A stretch of 64,000 nt of DNA from Prolixibacteraceae bacterium. GTDB taxonomy: Bacteria > Bacteroidota > Bacteroidia > Bacteroidales > Prolixibacteraceae. The stretch covers positions 186,001 through 250,000 of the forward strand of contig CP081303.1 of assembly GCA_019720755.1 (NCBI GenBank), given 5' to 3'. The position numbers and the translations under genes are program-made. Under the pieces are notes generated by a model. It saw nothing but the letters and a program-made list of their open reading frames with translations, did not search any database and was not told the DNA's origin. This document shows, in pieces, positions 18,709 through 28,402 of this stretch; position 1 is the first letter of the stretch; each line of letters opens with the position of its first letter.

Positions 18709-20103
18709 TTATATATGAATCACTTCATCGTATGCAGCAGCAGCAGCTTCCATGATTGCTTCATTCATTGTTGGGTGTGGATGCACCGCGTTGATTAATT
18801 CATGAGCTGTTATTTCAAGGTCTTTACCCACAACTAACTCTCCAATCATTTCTGTTACGTTTGCTCCTATCATATGAGCACCTAATAACTCTCCATATTT
18901 TTCATCAAAAATAAGTTTAACAAATCCTTCTTTGGCATTTGCAGCACTTGCTTTACCTGAAGCAGAGAAAGGAAATTTACCCACTTTTATCTTATGACCA
19001 AGTTCAGTAGCTTTGGCTTCAGTGAGTCCTACAGAAGCTACTTCTGGAGATGTATATGTACATCCTGGAATATTATTGTAATTAATGACTCTAGGAGATT
19101 TTCCTGCAATCTTTTCCACACAAACGATTCCTTCTGCTGAAGCAACATGAGCAAGAGCTTGTCCTTTTACAATATCACCGATGGCATATATTGATGGGAT
19201 GTTTGTTTGGTAGAAGTCATTGACTACAACCTTGTTTTTCTCTACTGTAACACCAACATTTTCAAGTCCGATGTTTTCGATGTTTGGAGTAACCCCAACA
19301 GCAGATAGAACCACCTCCGCTTCAATTTTTTCTTCTCCTTTTTTAGTAGAGATTGTTGCAATACAACCGTTTTCTGTAGTTTCAACACTTTGAACCGCAG
19401 CTTTGGTCATAACTTTAATACCTGCTTTCTTAAAGCTACGTCCAAGTTGTTTAGAAACTTCAATATCTTCATTAGGAACGATATTTGGAAGGAATTCCAC
19501 GATAGTAACTTTTGTTCCTATAGCATTATAGAAGTTTGCGAATTCACATCCAATAGCTCCAGAACCAACCACAATCATACTTTTGGGTTGCTGTGGTAAT
19601 GTCATTGCTTCTCTATAACCGATAACTCTTTTCCCGTCTTGAGGTAGACTTGGGAGTTCTTTAGATCGGGCACCAGTTGCTAGAATAATATGATCGGCTT
19701 CAACGATCTTTTTTTCTTCATCTTGAGAAGCAACTTCAATTTGATTTTCTGAAATCAAGGTTCCAAACCCCATGATTACATCAATCTTATTTTTTTTCAT
19801 CAAGAAGTCAATTCCTTTACTCATTCCAGATGCAACGCCACGACTTCTTTCAATTACTTTTGTGAAGTCCACTTTTGGTTCTGTATCTATAGAGATACCA
19901 TATTCTTGAGCATGTTTAATTTGTTCAAAAACATGGGCACTTTTAAGTAGTGCTTTGGTTGGGATACATCCCCAATTCAAGCATATACCACCAAGATTTT
20001 CTTTTTCGATAACCGCAACTTTGAAACCTAAATGAGAAGCTCTAATAGCAGCTACATATCCTCCAGGTCCACTACCTAGAACAACAATATCGTATTTTGT
20101 CAT
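18709..20103 (-). CDS. lpdA: Dihydrolipoyl dehydrogenase (E3)
   Basis: A 464-aa FAD/NAD flavoprotein that reoxidises dihydrolipoamide in 2-oxo acid dehydrogenase complexes. The FAD site is VLGSGPGGYVAA, the redox disulfide is in GGICLNWGCIPTKALL, the NAD-binding Rossmann motif is VVGSGAIGCEFA, and the second FAD block is YAIGDI. The C-terminal HPHPTMNEA holds the His-Glu catalytic pair. It is a single-gene unit. The E1 and E2 genes of 2-oxoglutarate dehydrogenase are at 28.4-32.4 kb without their own E3, so this protein probably serves them. Confidence 0.95.
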   Translation of the reverse strand: MTKYDIVVLGSGPGGYVAAIRASHLGFKVAVIEKENLGGICLNWGCIPTKALLKSAHVFEQIKHAQEYGISIDTEPKVDFTKVIERSRGVASGMSKGIDFLMKKNKIDVIMGFGTLISENQIEVASQDEEKKIVEADHIILATGARSKELPSLPQDGKRVIGYREAMTLPQQPKSMIVVGSGAIGCEFANFYNAIGTKVTIVEFLPNIVPNEDIEVSKQLGRSFKKAGIKVMTKAAVQSVETTENGCIATISTKKGEEKIEAEVVLSAVGVTPNIENIGLENVGVTVEKNKVVVNDFYQTNIPSIYAIGDIVKGQALAHVASAEGIVCVEKIAGKSPRVINYNNIPGCTYTSPEVASVGLTEAKATELGHKIKVGKFPFSASGKASAANAKEGFVKLIFDEKYGELLGAHMIGANVTEMIGELVVGKDLEITAHELINAVHPHPTMNEAIMEAAAAAYDEVIHI

Positions 20104-20202
20104 GATTTTTTGTATTTATCAATGCTTAAAACTCAAAGCATTAAACGCATTTCTAGACTTAATGTTTTTACTAAGTACTAAAAAACTAGATACAATAAAC
20201 AT

Positions 20203-20247
20203 GCAAAAAGTCATAAAGAGGCAGTCCTAATAGCACTCTTTATGACC
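20203..20247 (-). terminator. Intrinsic terminator of the thioredoxin-like gene
   Basis: GTCATAAAGAG and CTCTTTATGAC form a perfect 11-bp stem (20210-20246), followed by TTTTTG on the minus strand. Confidence 0.85.
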
Positions 20248-20261
20248 TTTTGGTCATCTGT

Positions 20262-21347
20262 TTAATTAAGAAGAGAATCAAGTTTTTTATCAAGCTCCTC
20301 ACCAACAATTCCTTTTGCAATAATTACTCCATCTGGACCAATAAGGTAGCAAGTAGGGATGCTGTTCACATTATATAGTCGAGCAACTTCAGCTTTCCAA
20401 ACTTTAAAGTCACAAGTGTGATTCCATGCAAAGTGCATATCTTCGATTCCTTTTTTCCATTTTGACTCTTCTTTATCCAAAGAGATACCAAAGATGTCAA
20501 AATTCTTATCCTTGTACTTGTTGTAAATCTTTACAAAGTTTGGTGCTTCTCTACGACATGGACCACACCATGAAGCCCAAAAGTCAAGCAATACATATTT
20601 CCCTTTATATGATGCAAGAGTAACAGTATTTCCATTGATATCTTTTACGCTAAAATCTGGGGCCTTTTGACCAATAGCTGTCTTTTTCTCTTTAGCAATC
20701 TTATCAGAAAGAACTTTTACCACATCTGATCCAGGGAAATTTTGCTCAAAAGTCTTAGTCATTTTTTCTAATTTTTCGAACTCAACTTGTCCTCTTAGAT
20801 CATAAGCAGTCATATACACAGAAACATGAGAGTCCATGTGGTCATCCACAAACTTAATTTGGTTTTTTACCACCTGATCACTCAGACTGATTGCTTTCTC
20901 TCTGATTTTATTTTTCTTTTCTGGATCTTTCTCTTTGTGGTAAGCCTCGATTAGTGGCTTTAGTTTATCTTGAATCACCTCTTGATCTTTATTCAGTGTA
21001 TTCACTAAATTTTGGGAGATAGAACCTTCTATAATAATCTTTTGATCGCTTTTTAAATCTCCTGATAGAGTGATCTCATTGTTGTCTACATATAGTTTAA
21101 TGTTTTTAGGTTTGGCACCTGTAGGTCCAATAAACATTAGAGTAGAATATTTTACAGCACCTTCGAACTCAAAGTGGCCATCTTTTACCGTAGTACTGTC
21201 TGTTTTTGCAAGCTTGTTATCTTTAATCTCTTGTAGGTAAATCATACCATCTTTTATGCCATTTACATCTCCTGTAATATGAAATGTATTTTTTTGGCAA
21301 CTAGCCAAGAGCATGGTGAAAAATAATAAGTAAGTAACTTTCTTCAT
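20262..21347 (-). CDS. TlpA-type thioredoxin lipoprotein with DUF4369 domain
   Basis: A 361-aa lipoprotein with signal peptide MKKVTYLLFFTMLLASC and lipid Cys17. The N-terminal DUF4369 beta domain (about 20-115: FHITGDVNGIKDGMIYLQ) is followed by a helical linker (about 120-210) and a C-terminal thioredoxin fold (about 222-361). The active site is FWASWCGPCRREAP, Cys261 and Cys264. IPTCYLIGPDG carries the cis-Pro loop. The protein probably acts in the periplasm as a thiol-disulfide reductase, for instance in cytochrome c maturation. Many Bacteroidota have several paralogues and the specific partner is unknown. Single gene. Confidence 0.88.
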   Translation of the reverse strand: MKKVTYLLFFTMLLASCQKNTFHITGDVNGIKDGMIYLQEIKDNKLAKTDSTTVKDGHFEFEGAVKYSTLMFIGPTGAKPKNIKLYVDNNEITLSGDLKSDQKIIIEGSISQNLVNTLNKDQEVIQDKLKPLIEAYHKEKDPEKKNKIREKAISLSDQVVKNQIKFVDDHMDSHVSVYMTAYDLRGQVEFEKLEKMTKTFEQNFPGSDVVKVLSDKIAKEKKTAIGQKAPDFSVKDINGNTVTLASYKGKYVLLDFWASWCGPCRREAPNFVKIYNKYKDKNFDIFGISLDKEESKWKKGIEDMHFAWNHTCDFKVWKAEVARLYNVNSIPTCYLIGPDGVIIAKGIVGEELDKKLDSLLN

Positions 21348-21581
21348 TTGATGCGTTTTAATTTATCATTGTAAGTTTATCTACTACTTAAAGTTAGAAA
21401 TTTAAATCTAAATGTCTTAAAAATATTTAGTTTAAATGTAATATAATATTATTCTTTCTATATAGCAATAATTTGGGGTCGTTTGATCATAAATATTAAC
21501 TTTATTCTTACATTTATGTAGTATTGAGGGGGTATGTACCCCACCCAATTTTATTATTGTTGGACTCTAAAAACATAGACA

Positions 21582-22340
21582 ATGAAAAAAGTAAAGATAT
21601 CTGCTGTTTCTTATCTTAATAGTAAGCCGATGATTCATGGAATCACTAAGGATTCTGTCATGGAGCAAGTGGATCTTGCATTAGATCACCCTTCAGATTG
21701 TGCTAAGAAGTTGTTGGACGGAACAGTCGATTTAGGTTTGGTTCCAGTTGCAATTTTATCTCAGTTAAAAGAGTATCATATTGTCTCTGACTTTTGTATT
21801 GGTGGAGATGGACCTGTTCATACGGTTGTTGTTGCTAGCGATGTCCCACTGCATGAAATAGAGACCATCTATTTGGATTATCAATCCAGAACATCTGTGA
21901 TGCTTTGTCGTATCCTTTGTAAATATTTTTGGAATATATCTCCTGAATTTAAGAAAGGGTACGATGGCTATCATAAAGAGGTAATTGGTGGTACCACTGC
22001 AGCGGTTGTGATTGGAGATAGAGTTTTTGATATTGAACACAACCATAAGTATATGATAGACCTATCGGATATGTGGAGAAAGTCTACCGGTGAACCATTT
22101 GTTTTTGCTGCTTGGGTTGCAAACAAACCTCTAGAAACAGAATTTGTAAATTCTTTTAATACTGCTTTAGCAAAAGGATGCGATGATATAAAAGAGACTG
22201 TAGATATCTATCAACCACTTTTTGCAGGAGTGGATATCACCAACTATTTAGAGAATGAAATATGTTATGACCTTACACCTTCTATGAAAAGAGGGTTAGA
22301 GTTATTTCTTACCTACGTAAATAAAATTGAGAATGAATAG
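21582..22340 (+). CDS. mqnA: Chorismate dehydratase MqnA (futalosine menaquinone pathway)
   Basis: A 252-aa periplasmic-binding-protein-fold enzyme that dehydrates chorismate to 3-enolpyruvylbenzoate, the first step of the futalosine route to menaquinone. The start KISAVSYLNSKPMIHGI holds the conserved SYLNSxP motif. DGTVDLGLVPVAIL, CIGGDGPVHTVVV and GEPFVFAAWVANK are family blocks. It overlaps the next gene by 8 bp. No other mqn gene lies in the window. It implies the organism makes menaquinone without men genes. Confidence 0.92.
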   Translation: MKKVKISAVSYLNSKPMIHGITKDSVMEQVDLALDHPSDCAKKLLDGTVDLGLVPVAILSQLKEYHIVSDFCIGGDGPVHTVVVASDVPLHEIETIYLDYQSRTSVMLCRILCKYFWNISPEFKKGYDGYHKEVIGGTTAAVVIGDRVFDIEHNHKYMIDLSDMWRKSTGEPFVFAAWVANKPLETEFVNSFNTALAKGCDDIKETVDIYQPLFAGVDITNYLENEICYDLTPSMKRGLELFLTYVNKIENE

Positions 22341-23733
22341 CACGAAGAGCGTATTCCACTATTTCTTGTTTTCTATCTTTCTTGTCCTCGCACATATTCA
22401 GGCTAATGGATCGGAGAAACGTATTCTTACATATGAATTAAAAGACCAGATTAATAGTGTCAGTTGGTATGATACGCAACGAGCTTTTGAGAGTGCCTCA
22501 CAAGATAGTATCGATGCAATTCTTATCTTTATGAATACATATGGTGGGAAGGTAAAAGATGCCGATTCAATTCGTTCTAAGATATTACGTTCGACAATTC
22601 CAGTGTATATCTTTATTGACAACAATGCTGCATCTGCAGGGGCAATTATTTCTCTTGCTTGTGACTCTATCTACATGACCTCTAGTGGTAGTATTGGTGC
22701 TGCAACAGTGGTTGGTTTGACGGGAGAAGCAATGCCTGACAAATACCAAAGTTATCAACGTGCTACGATGCGAGCTACGGCAGAAGCGAAAGGAAAGATA
22801 AAAGATAAGGATGGGGCTATGGTTTGGAGACGATCTCCTATCATTGCGGAGGCGATGGTTGATGAAGAGATAGTGATTCCTGGATTAAGTAAAAAAGGGA
22901 AAGTCCTCACCTTCACTGCCGCAGAGGCATTAGAACATCGTTATTGTGATGCCATTGTAGAGTCTCCTACAGAATTGTATAGTCGTTTGGGTGTAGAACC
23001 TTCCGATGTCAAATCCTATCAATATTCATTGTCAGATCGTTTTGTTCGTTTCTTTGTTTCCTCCTATATTCCTGGAATACTTGTTGTTGTCCTACTTATA
23101 GGACTCTTTTCAGGACTTAAGATGCCTGGAGCGATTAGTCCTTTTGGAATATTGATACTAGCAGGAGCACTATTCTTTATTCCCCTTCATATCTTTGGGG
23201 TTGCTGCATTTTGGGAAATTATGTTGTTTGGTGTTGGAGTCATCCTTCTCTTCCTAGAGATCTTTGTCATTCCCGGTTTTGGTTTTACAGGAGTGTCTGG
23301 GATTACATGTGTCTTAACCTCTCTTGTACTTGCTTTGATTGATAATGATATATTCAATTTTGAGGGAGTCGAAGAAGCAACCATTTCATCTGCAATGTCG
23401 ATTGTATTGGTCGCATTAGTTGTAGCAATTATAGCTATGTTTTTTATAGGACACCAAATCTCCATGAAAAACTCTCCATTATTTAAAAAGTTAGGTCTTC
23501 ACTCTGCTGTGGATGGTGTCTCACAATCAGAATCATACTCCGAATCGATGCAGTCTGTCATGGGACAAGAAGGAGTGGTGTTTTCAGATCTTCGACCTAT
23601 TGGAAAAGTAAAAGTAAATGGAATCTTATATGAAGCATCTACGATACTTGGTTATCTTCCTAAAGGGACAATGGTTGTCGTGGTAGAGAAAGAGATGGGA
23701 CAACTTATTGTTGAGAAAATAGAAGAGAATTAG
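22333..23733 (+). CDS. NfeD family membrane protein with ClpP-class serine protease domain
   Basis: A 466-aa long-form NfeD. It has a signal peptide (about 1-24), a periplasmic ClpP/SppA-like protease domain (about 25-225) with ASAGAIISLACDSIYM, where the Ser of ASAG is the likely nucleophile, then four to five membrane segments (about 235-370) and a C-terminal OB-fold (about 400-466: GQEGVVFSDLRPIGKVKVNG). Relatives cleave membrane proteins and work with stomatin/flotillin partners. I start at ATG 22333, which overlaps the mqnA stop by 8 bp and implies translational coupling. A TTG at 22327 is also in frame. Confidence 0.87.
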   Translation: MNSTKSVFHYFLFSIFLVLAHIQANGSEKRILTYELKDQINSVSWYDTQRAFESASQDSIDAILIFMNTYGGKVKDADSIRSKILRSTIPVYIFIDNNAASAGAIISLACDSIYMTSSGSIGAATVVGLTGEAMPDKYQSYQRATMRATAEAKGKIKDKDGAMVWRRSPIIAEAMVDEEIVIPGLSKKGKVLTFTAAEALEHRYCDAIVESPTELYSRLGVEPSDVKSYQYSLSDRFVRFFVSSYIPGILVVVLLIGLFSGLKMPGAISPFGILILAGALFFIPLHIFGVAAFWEIMLFGVGVILLFLEIFVIPGFGFTGVSGITCVLTSLVLALIDNDIFNFEGVEEATISSAMSIVLVALVVAIIAMFFIGHQISMKNSPLFKKLGLHSAVDGVSQSESYSESMQSVMGQEGVVFSDLRPIGKVKVNGILYEASTILGYLPKGTMVVVVEKEMGQLIVEKIEEN

Positions 23734-23760
23734 TGTAAGATATAATTTTATCAAACAGAA

Positions 23761-23799
23761 TAGCCTACATTCCTAACTGAGTGTGGGTTTTTTTGTTTT
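23761..23799 (+). terminator. Intrinsic terminator after the nfeD-like gene
   Basis: CCTACATTC pairs with GAGTGTGGG (two G-T pairs) around loop CTAACT, followed by TTTTTTTG. Confidence 0.65.
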
Positions 23800-24000
23800 A
23801 TTGGCTCTTAACTGGGTTTATCATTGATGTCGTTTGCGTTAAGAATATACTATTTCTATCATTAAAATAATAATATTGCACACTGTTTCTAACAAACAAA
23901 TTCAAATAGCTAAAAATGTTAAAAGTTGAGTGATGTATGTTAAGCTGCTAGTGATGTTATTATCAATTTTGTTTATGTAAACCATTCTTATGACAGTTTT

Positions 24001-26706
24001 ATGAATATCGAATCAAAATATTGCCAAAGAGCAATTCTACTTTTTTTGTTTTATAGTTTTTATTTTGTTGCTCTTGCACAAACACCTTCTTATAGTAGTA
24101 GTCACAAGTACTATGTTTCACCCCATGGAGTTGATACCAATGGGGGTAGTGAGACAGAGCCTTTTAAAACACTGAACCATGCATTTAAACAGCTTGGGGC
24201 AGGGGATACTCTCTTTATGATGAAAGGAAGTTATCATGAAGAGGGGCTGATATCAACTAAAAAAGGAACAAAGAGCAACCCTATTGTTATAACCAATTAT
24301 CAGTCGGATTTAGTTACAATAGAGGGTGCTGTTCCAGTCACCACATTGAGTAACACTGGATGGATACATGATAAGGGTGATATTTATAAAATAAAATTAG
24401 AAGAGGATATATGGCAGTTATTCTACAAGGGAGAGTGGACCATGCTTGCTAGGTGGCCTAATGCTTCCTTTGCGAACAATTATGCATGGGACCGTTCTTT
24501 ATGGTGTCAAGGTGTGGAGTCTAAATCTTTGATACAAACGAATGCATCAGGGGATTTAGAAGGAGTTGAATATGATGATCCCATTACTGGACATGATTTG
24601 TCGTCATTAAAATTTGATGCGACAGGAGCCATGGCGGTGTTGAACGTGTTTAATTTCAGTACCTATGCAAGAAAGGTGACCAAGCATAATGCAGGAGATG
24701 ATTTTTTCTTTTATGATGCTAAAAGTGTTCGTTTGAAGCCAGTATTTCACTACTATTTTTTCGATTCGAAATATGAATTTATCGACGAAGCAGGAGAGTG
24801 GTACTATGATCCCAATTCACAATATCTCTATTTATGGTCTCCTACAGGAGGTGTGCCTTCAGATGTAACTGTAAGGAATATTGACAAAGGGATTTTTATA
24901 AAAAGGTGTGATTATGTAAAGTTTGATGGGATCTATTTTCATGCCTCTGGTGTCGAGGTAGAGAAGTCTAATTATGTCTCTTTTGAGAATTGTGAGTTTT
25001 TATATCCTTGTTTTAATAAGAGAACATTAGGAAAGACAGGTGCTGAAACGGGTCTTTTTTTTCGTAATTGTAAAAATAGTAGCGTCGTAAATTCCACCCT
25101 TGCTTATACAGATGGATTGGTCGTGAAATTCGATAAAGGAGAGTACAATACCGTAGATAATTGTTTACTTCATGATTTAGATTATACCGTTGCTCATCAC
25201 AGTGGCAACTCTGGTTTTCTTTGGTTTCGTAGCTGTCCTTATAGTACTTTTAGACGCAATGAAGTCTATCGAACGGGGGCTTCAGAGGGGGTGATGATTT
25301 CGGGCAACTCTATGGTCGAATTAAATAAAATTCATGATATCCACCCTCTACAGCATGATGGAGCCATGGTTCACCTTTTTATGGGAGCCAATGATTGTAC
25401 TATTTCAAATAATTGGTTCTATAACAACTCCAAGCCAAGTATTAGAATGCAGGATGGGCCTAGGGACGTACTCAATCCAGACCAAGGACCTGGATTGGTT
25501 CACCATAATGTCTCTTTTAATACCCTATCCACCTCTTTTATGCTGAAAGGAGACTATAAGCGAGTTTTTAACAATATTAGTATGAACAAGATCGTCTTTG
25601 CAGACAAGTCTAGAGATCCTAATAGTCCAATACATAACAACTCACAAAGTGCCAATAATGCCACACAAGAAGAGGTCTCTTTTAAGGCAGGTAAGCATGA
25701 AAATAATTGGATCGGAGATGATCTCGGTGAAACCCTAACAGAACAGGTCTTCGATTGGAATAATTTTGATTTTAGACCCCGTCTAGAGTCTTCGTTTATC
25801 AATACAGGGAAGAAGATCGCGTTAAAATATAAGGGAAGTAGTCCCGATATTGGGGCTTATGAATATGAGGATACTTATTATTGGATTCCAGGTAGAAAAC
25901 TTTCAAAAACGAGTAACCCAATTCCAGCAGATAATGCCACGACTATTTATAATAAGGTGGACTTAATTTGGCTGCAAGCATATAAATCTATTGATTCTGA
26001 AGTCTATTTTGGAGATGCGTATGATATTGTAACCACTGCAACAAAAAGTTCAGATACATTCAAAGGTCGTCAATCTAATAATATATATCATCCTTATTCG
26101 CTTGTGAAAGGGAAACGATATTATTGGAGAGTAGATGCAGTTCAGAATGGGAAAACAATGAAAGGTGACACATGGACTTTTATTGCTGGACAGGATGCAA
26201 ATGTATCTAAAAATAGGTTGACCATTACATTAAAAGGGACGGATGGAACAAAAGAGTGGCCGTTAGAAGATGCTAATGTTATGATTAAAAATAAACGGGG
26301 AGTGACTAATTCAGAAGGTGTTTTTCGGATCGATCCATTAGAGAATGATCTTTACAAAGTGGAGGTTTCAAAAATTGGATATACACCAAAAACGGTTTAC
26401 GTAAATCTTCAAAAAGATTTTGTGTTAAATGAAATGCTTCTTATTGAAGGCAGTACTACGATGGTAGACTCTAACAATAGATCATTTAAAATATATCCTA
26501 ATCCTGCAAAGGATGTTGTAACAATAAGTGGTTCTAATGTAATAGAGCAGTATCAAATATTTAACACCAATGGTTGTTTGGTAAAACAGAAGCAAACTTC
26601 TAAAAATAAAGTTCGCATTGATATTTCAGAATTACCTTCTGGAACTTATGTAATTCAATTCAAAGTAAAGAACAGTGTGATTAATAAAACTTTAATTAAG
26701 AGTTAA
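24001..26706 (+). CDS. Secreted right-handed beta-helix protein with T9SS sorting tail
   Basis: A 901-aa secreted protein with signal peptide about 1-26. YYVSPHGVDTNGGSETEPFK starts a DUF1565/pectate-lyase-like beta-helix (about 36-620) with many short N/S/F-rich coils, such as CDYVKFDGIYFHASGVEVEK. A Fn3-like domain (about 640-740, ending YYWRVDAVQNGKTMKGDTWT) and a carboxypeptidase-regulatory-like domain (about 745-820) follow. The tail from about 828 (FKIYPNPAKDVVTISG) is a type A sorting domain for the type IX system. It is probably a surface or secreted polysaccharide-active enzyme (lyase or epimerase class), but catalytic residues cannot be assigned. Single gene. Confidence 0.82.
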   Translation: MNIESKYCQRAILLFLFYSFYFVALAQTPSYSSSHKYYVSPHGVDTNGGSETEPFKTLNHAFKQLGAGDTLFMMKGSYHEEGLISTKKGTKSNPIVITNYQSDLVTIEGAVPVTTLSNTGWIHDKGDIYKIKLEEDIWQLFYKGEWTMLARWPNASFANNYAWDRSLWCQGVESKSLIQTNASGDLEGVEYDDPITGHDLSSLKFDATGAMAVLNVFNFSTYARKVTKHNAGDDFFFYDAKSVRLKPVFHYYFFDSKYEFIDEAGEWYYDPNSQYLYLWSPTGGVPSDVTVRNIDKGIFIKRCDYVKFDGIYFHASGVEVEKSNYVSFENCEFLYPCFNKRTLGKTGAETGLFFRNCKNSSVVNSTLAYTDGLVVKFDKGEYNTVDNCLLHDLDYTVAHHSGNSGFLWFRSCPYSTFRRNEVYRTGASEGVMISGNSMVELNKIHDIHPLQHDGAMVHLFMGANDCTISNNWFYNNSKPSIRMQDGPRDVLNPDQGPGLVHHNVSFNTLSTSFMLKGDYKRVFNNISMNKIVFADKSRDPNSPIHNNSQSANNATQEEVSFKAGKHENNWIGDDLGETLTEQVFDWNNFDFRPRLESSFINTGKKIALKYKGSSPDIGAYEYEDTYYWIPGRKLSKTSNPIPADNATTIYNKVDLIWLQAYKSIDSEVYFGDAYDIVTTATKSSDTFKGRQSNNIYHPYSLVKGKRYYWRVDAVQNGKTMKGDTWTFIAGQDANVSKNRLTITLKGTDGTKEWPLEDANVMIKNKRGVTNSEGVFRIDPLENDLYKVEVSKIGYTPKTVYVNLQKDFVLNEMLLIEGSTTMVDSNNRSFKIYPNPAKDVVTISGSNVIEQYQIFNTNGCLVKQKQTSKNKVRIDISELPSGTYVIQFKVKNSVINKTLIKS

Positions 26707-26813
26707 ATGAAAATCCCTGTTTCTTATTCAATCGAATAGATTTTGTCTGAATATAATACGATTATCTAGGTAAAGTTTGAGTCTCTTTTGTTATGTTTAG
26801 GAATAATTTAGAT

Positions 26814-26882
26814 ATCTACCTAATATTTATAGTTTGGTGTGGCCATTAAATAGTTCAATCAAACTATAAATATTAGGTAGAT
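26814..26882. repeat. 23-bp perfect inverted repeat (hairpin)
   Basis: The arm at 26814-26836 (starts ATCTACCTAATATTT, ends ATAGTTTG) is exactly complementary to 26860-26882, with a 23-bp spacer. No T-run follows, so it is not a classic intrinsic terminator, although it lies 108 bp past the beta-helix gene and 31 bp before the next start. Confidence 0.85.
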
Positions 26883-26912
26883 CTATATTTGTAGATCAAT
26901 TCATAAAACCTA

Positions 26913-27620
26913 ATGAGAAGAGATTCCAGTAATTCCGATAGGACTGTTTTTCGTGTTCATCGCTACTCTAATAGAGTTGTGTTTGTTAAGAACATATTGA
27001 CTATAATTACGACCTGCATCTTCTTAATTCTGTTCTTTCAATCCTATAATTTAGATGGAGGATATGGCGGTTCTCTTTGTCTTATTTTTTTAGCACTAGT
27101 GCTATTTTTCAGGAGTACTCTTTGTCTTTCGTGTTTTCAAAAATCTATTGCTATTGCACTGTATCCATCCTGTTTTATTCTAAGTAATGAGATGAAGAAA
27201 CGAGAGTGGCAGGATATTTTATGGTATAGAGAAACCAATCGTAATTTAACACGCACTTTTAAGATAGGGATGCGTGATGGTACTATCTACTATTTTCATG
27301 TTCACTATCTATGGAACAAGGAGGTTGAATACAACGAGTTTAAGACCTTTCGAAGGGATCTCCATCATGTCATACGAACCAATAACCATCAATATCCTGT
27401 GAACAAAGAGGATAAGTTTTGGAATTCGATATCTTCAGTGACTTCGCTTATAACAGTGATTGGGTGCAGTTTCTTCTATAAAAACGACCCTGTCTTGTTT
27501 CACTTATGGTTTAAATCTATTTTTATTTTTATAATCTCAGTATCATTACTCCCTCGATTTATCTTGGCACGAAAAGAAAATTTCATGTCATTCCGATATT
27601 GGAAACAAGATTGGAGATAG
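26913..27620 (+). CDS. Membrane protein of unknown function, paralogue A
   Basis: A 235-aa protein. Two close hydrophobic segments (about 25-45 and 50-72) lead into a soluble beta-rich domain (about 85-155) with WQDILWYRE and IYYFHVHYLWNKEVEYNEF, then two more membrane segments (about 175-220). The build suggests a PH-like domain between membrane hairpins. No named family is recognised. The next gene has the same architecture and matching W-x-D-I-x-W and F-x-(V/I)-H-Y blocks, so the two are diverged duplicates. Confidence 0.7.
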   Translation: MRRDSSNSDRTVFRVHRYSNRVVFVKNILTIITTCIFLILFFQSYNLDGGYGGSLCLIFLALVLFFRSTLCLSCFQKSIAIALYPSCFILSNEMKKREWQDILWYRETNRNLTRTFKIGMRDGTIYYFHVHYLWNKEVEYNEFKTFRRDLHHVIRTNNHQYPVNKEDKFWNSISSVTSLITVIGCSFFYKNDPVLFHLWFKSIFIFIISVSLLPRFILARKENFMSFRYWKQDWR

Positions 27621-27664
27621 AGACTCATGGGATCACAATACAAACTACAATAAATTGAAAGACA

Positions 27665-28336
27665 ATGAAAGACAATAGCAATGAGTTTAATGTGAGATGC
27701 AAACAGACTAATGGGGTACTCCGTTTATGGCTACCGATATGCATAGGGATCTTGTTTCTATTTCTGTTGATAACAGATCACATCGGACAGATCTCAGTCT
27801 ATCATGTATTGGGAGTTTTAGCTGTTTCTTTACTTTTGATCCTTGTGGATCAACTGTTGGTTTATCGTTCGAGCATCTCGTCGAGCAAAATATCTCTAAA
27901 CGACAAAGGACTCTACTGTAATGATCTCGATCCAAATATGATTTTATGGGAAGATATTGAATGGTTTCAATATGCGGATCAGTTTGGGAAAATAAGCTCC
28001 AAAATGGTTATAAAGATGAAAAGGGAGCAGAGATTGACCTTTCGTATTCACTACTTTCTAAATAATGAAGAGGAGATCAGTCAATATCAATCATTCTATG
28101 ATACCATGAAGGTCCGACTACCATTTTTTACAAAAAAAAGAAATGTAAGTCGATATCATGTAATGATCCAAAAAGTCTCTAAAATCTTGATGCTTCTTTT
28201 TGCTGTCATCTTATGGCATTGCAGTGGGGTACGAGAGGGTTCTCTTTTTGTGTGGATATTGTTTATAACCGTTATCACCTCCTCTTTGCCTTGGTGTGTG
28301 GAGCTATACTTGAAATACCAAAGTAAAAAGTCCTGA
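27665..28336 (+). CDS. Membrane protein of unknown function, paralogue B
   Basis: A 223-aa protein, 44 bp downstream of its paralogue and probably in the same operon. Membrane segments lie at about 18-36 and 43-62, a soluble domain at about 70-155 with ILWEDIEWFQYADQ and LTFRIHYFLNNEEEISQYQS, and two membrane segments at about 168-215. The soluble part is the better conserved one against paralogue A. No function can be assigned. Confidence 0.7.
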   Translation: MKDNSNEFNVRCKQTNGVLRLWLPICIGILFLFLLITDHIGQISVYHVLGVLAVSLLLILVDQLLVYRSSISSSKISLNDKGLYCNDLDPNMILWEDIEWFQYADQFGKISSKMVIKMKREQRLTFRIHYFLNNEEEISQYQSFYDTMKVRLPFFTKKRNVSRYHVMIQKVSKILMLLFAVILWHCSGVREGSLFVWILFITVITSSLPWCVELYLKYQSKKS

Positions 28337-28354
28337 GAACCAATCGAAATTTAG

Positions 28355-28402
28355 AGAATGGATACACCCATACCATCAGAATGGTTGGATGTATCCATTT
28401 TA
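28355..28402. terminator. Bidirectional terminator before sucB
   Basis: AATGGATACA (28357-28366) pairs with TGTATCCATT (28390-28399), with an inner CCAT/ATGG stem. T-rich on the right, A-rich on the left, between convergent units. Confidence 0.75.

Noticed and set aside
21529-21543. GGGGTATGTACCCC hairpin before mqnA as a riboswitch
   Set aside because: Only a short stem with no conserved aptamer features that I can recognise.
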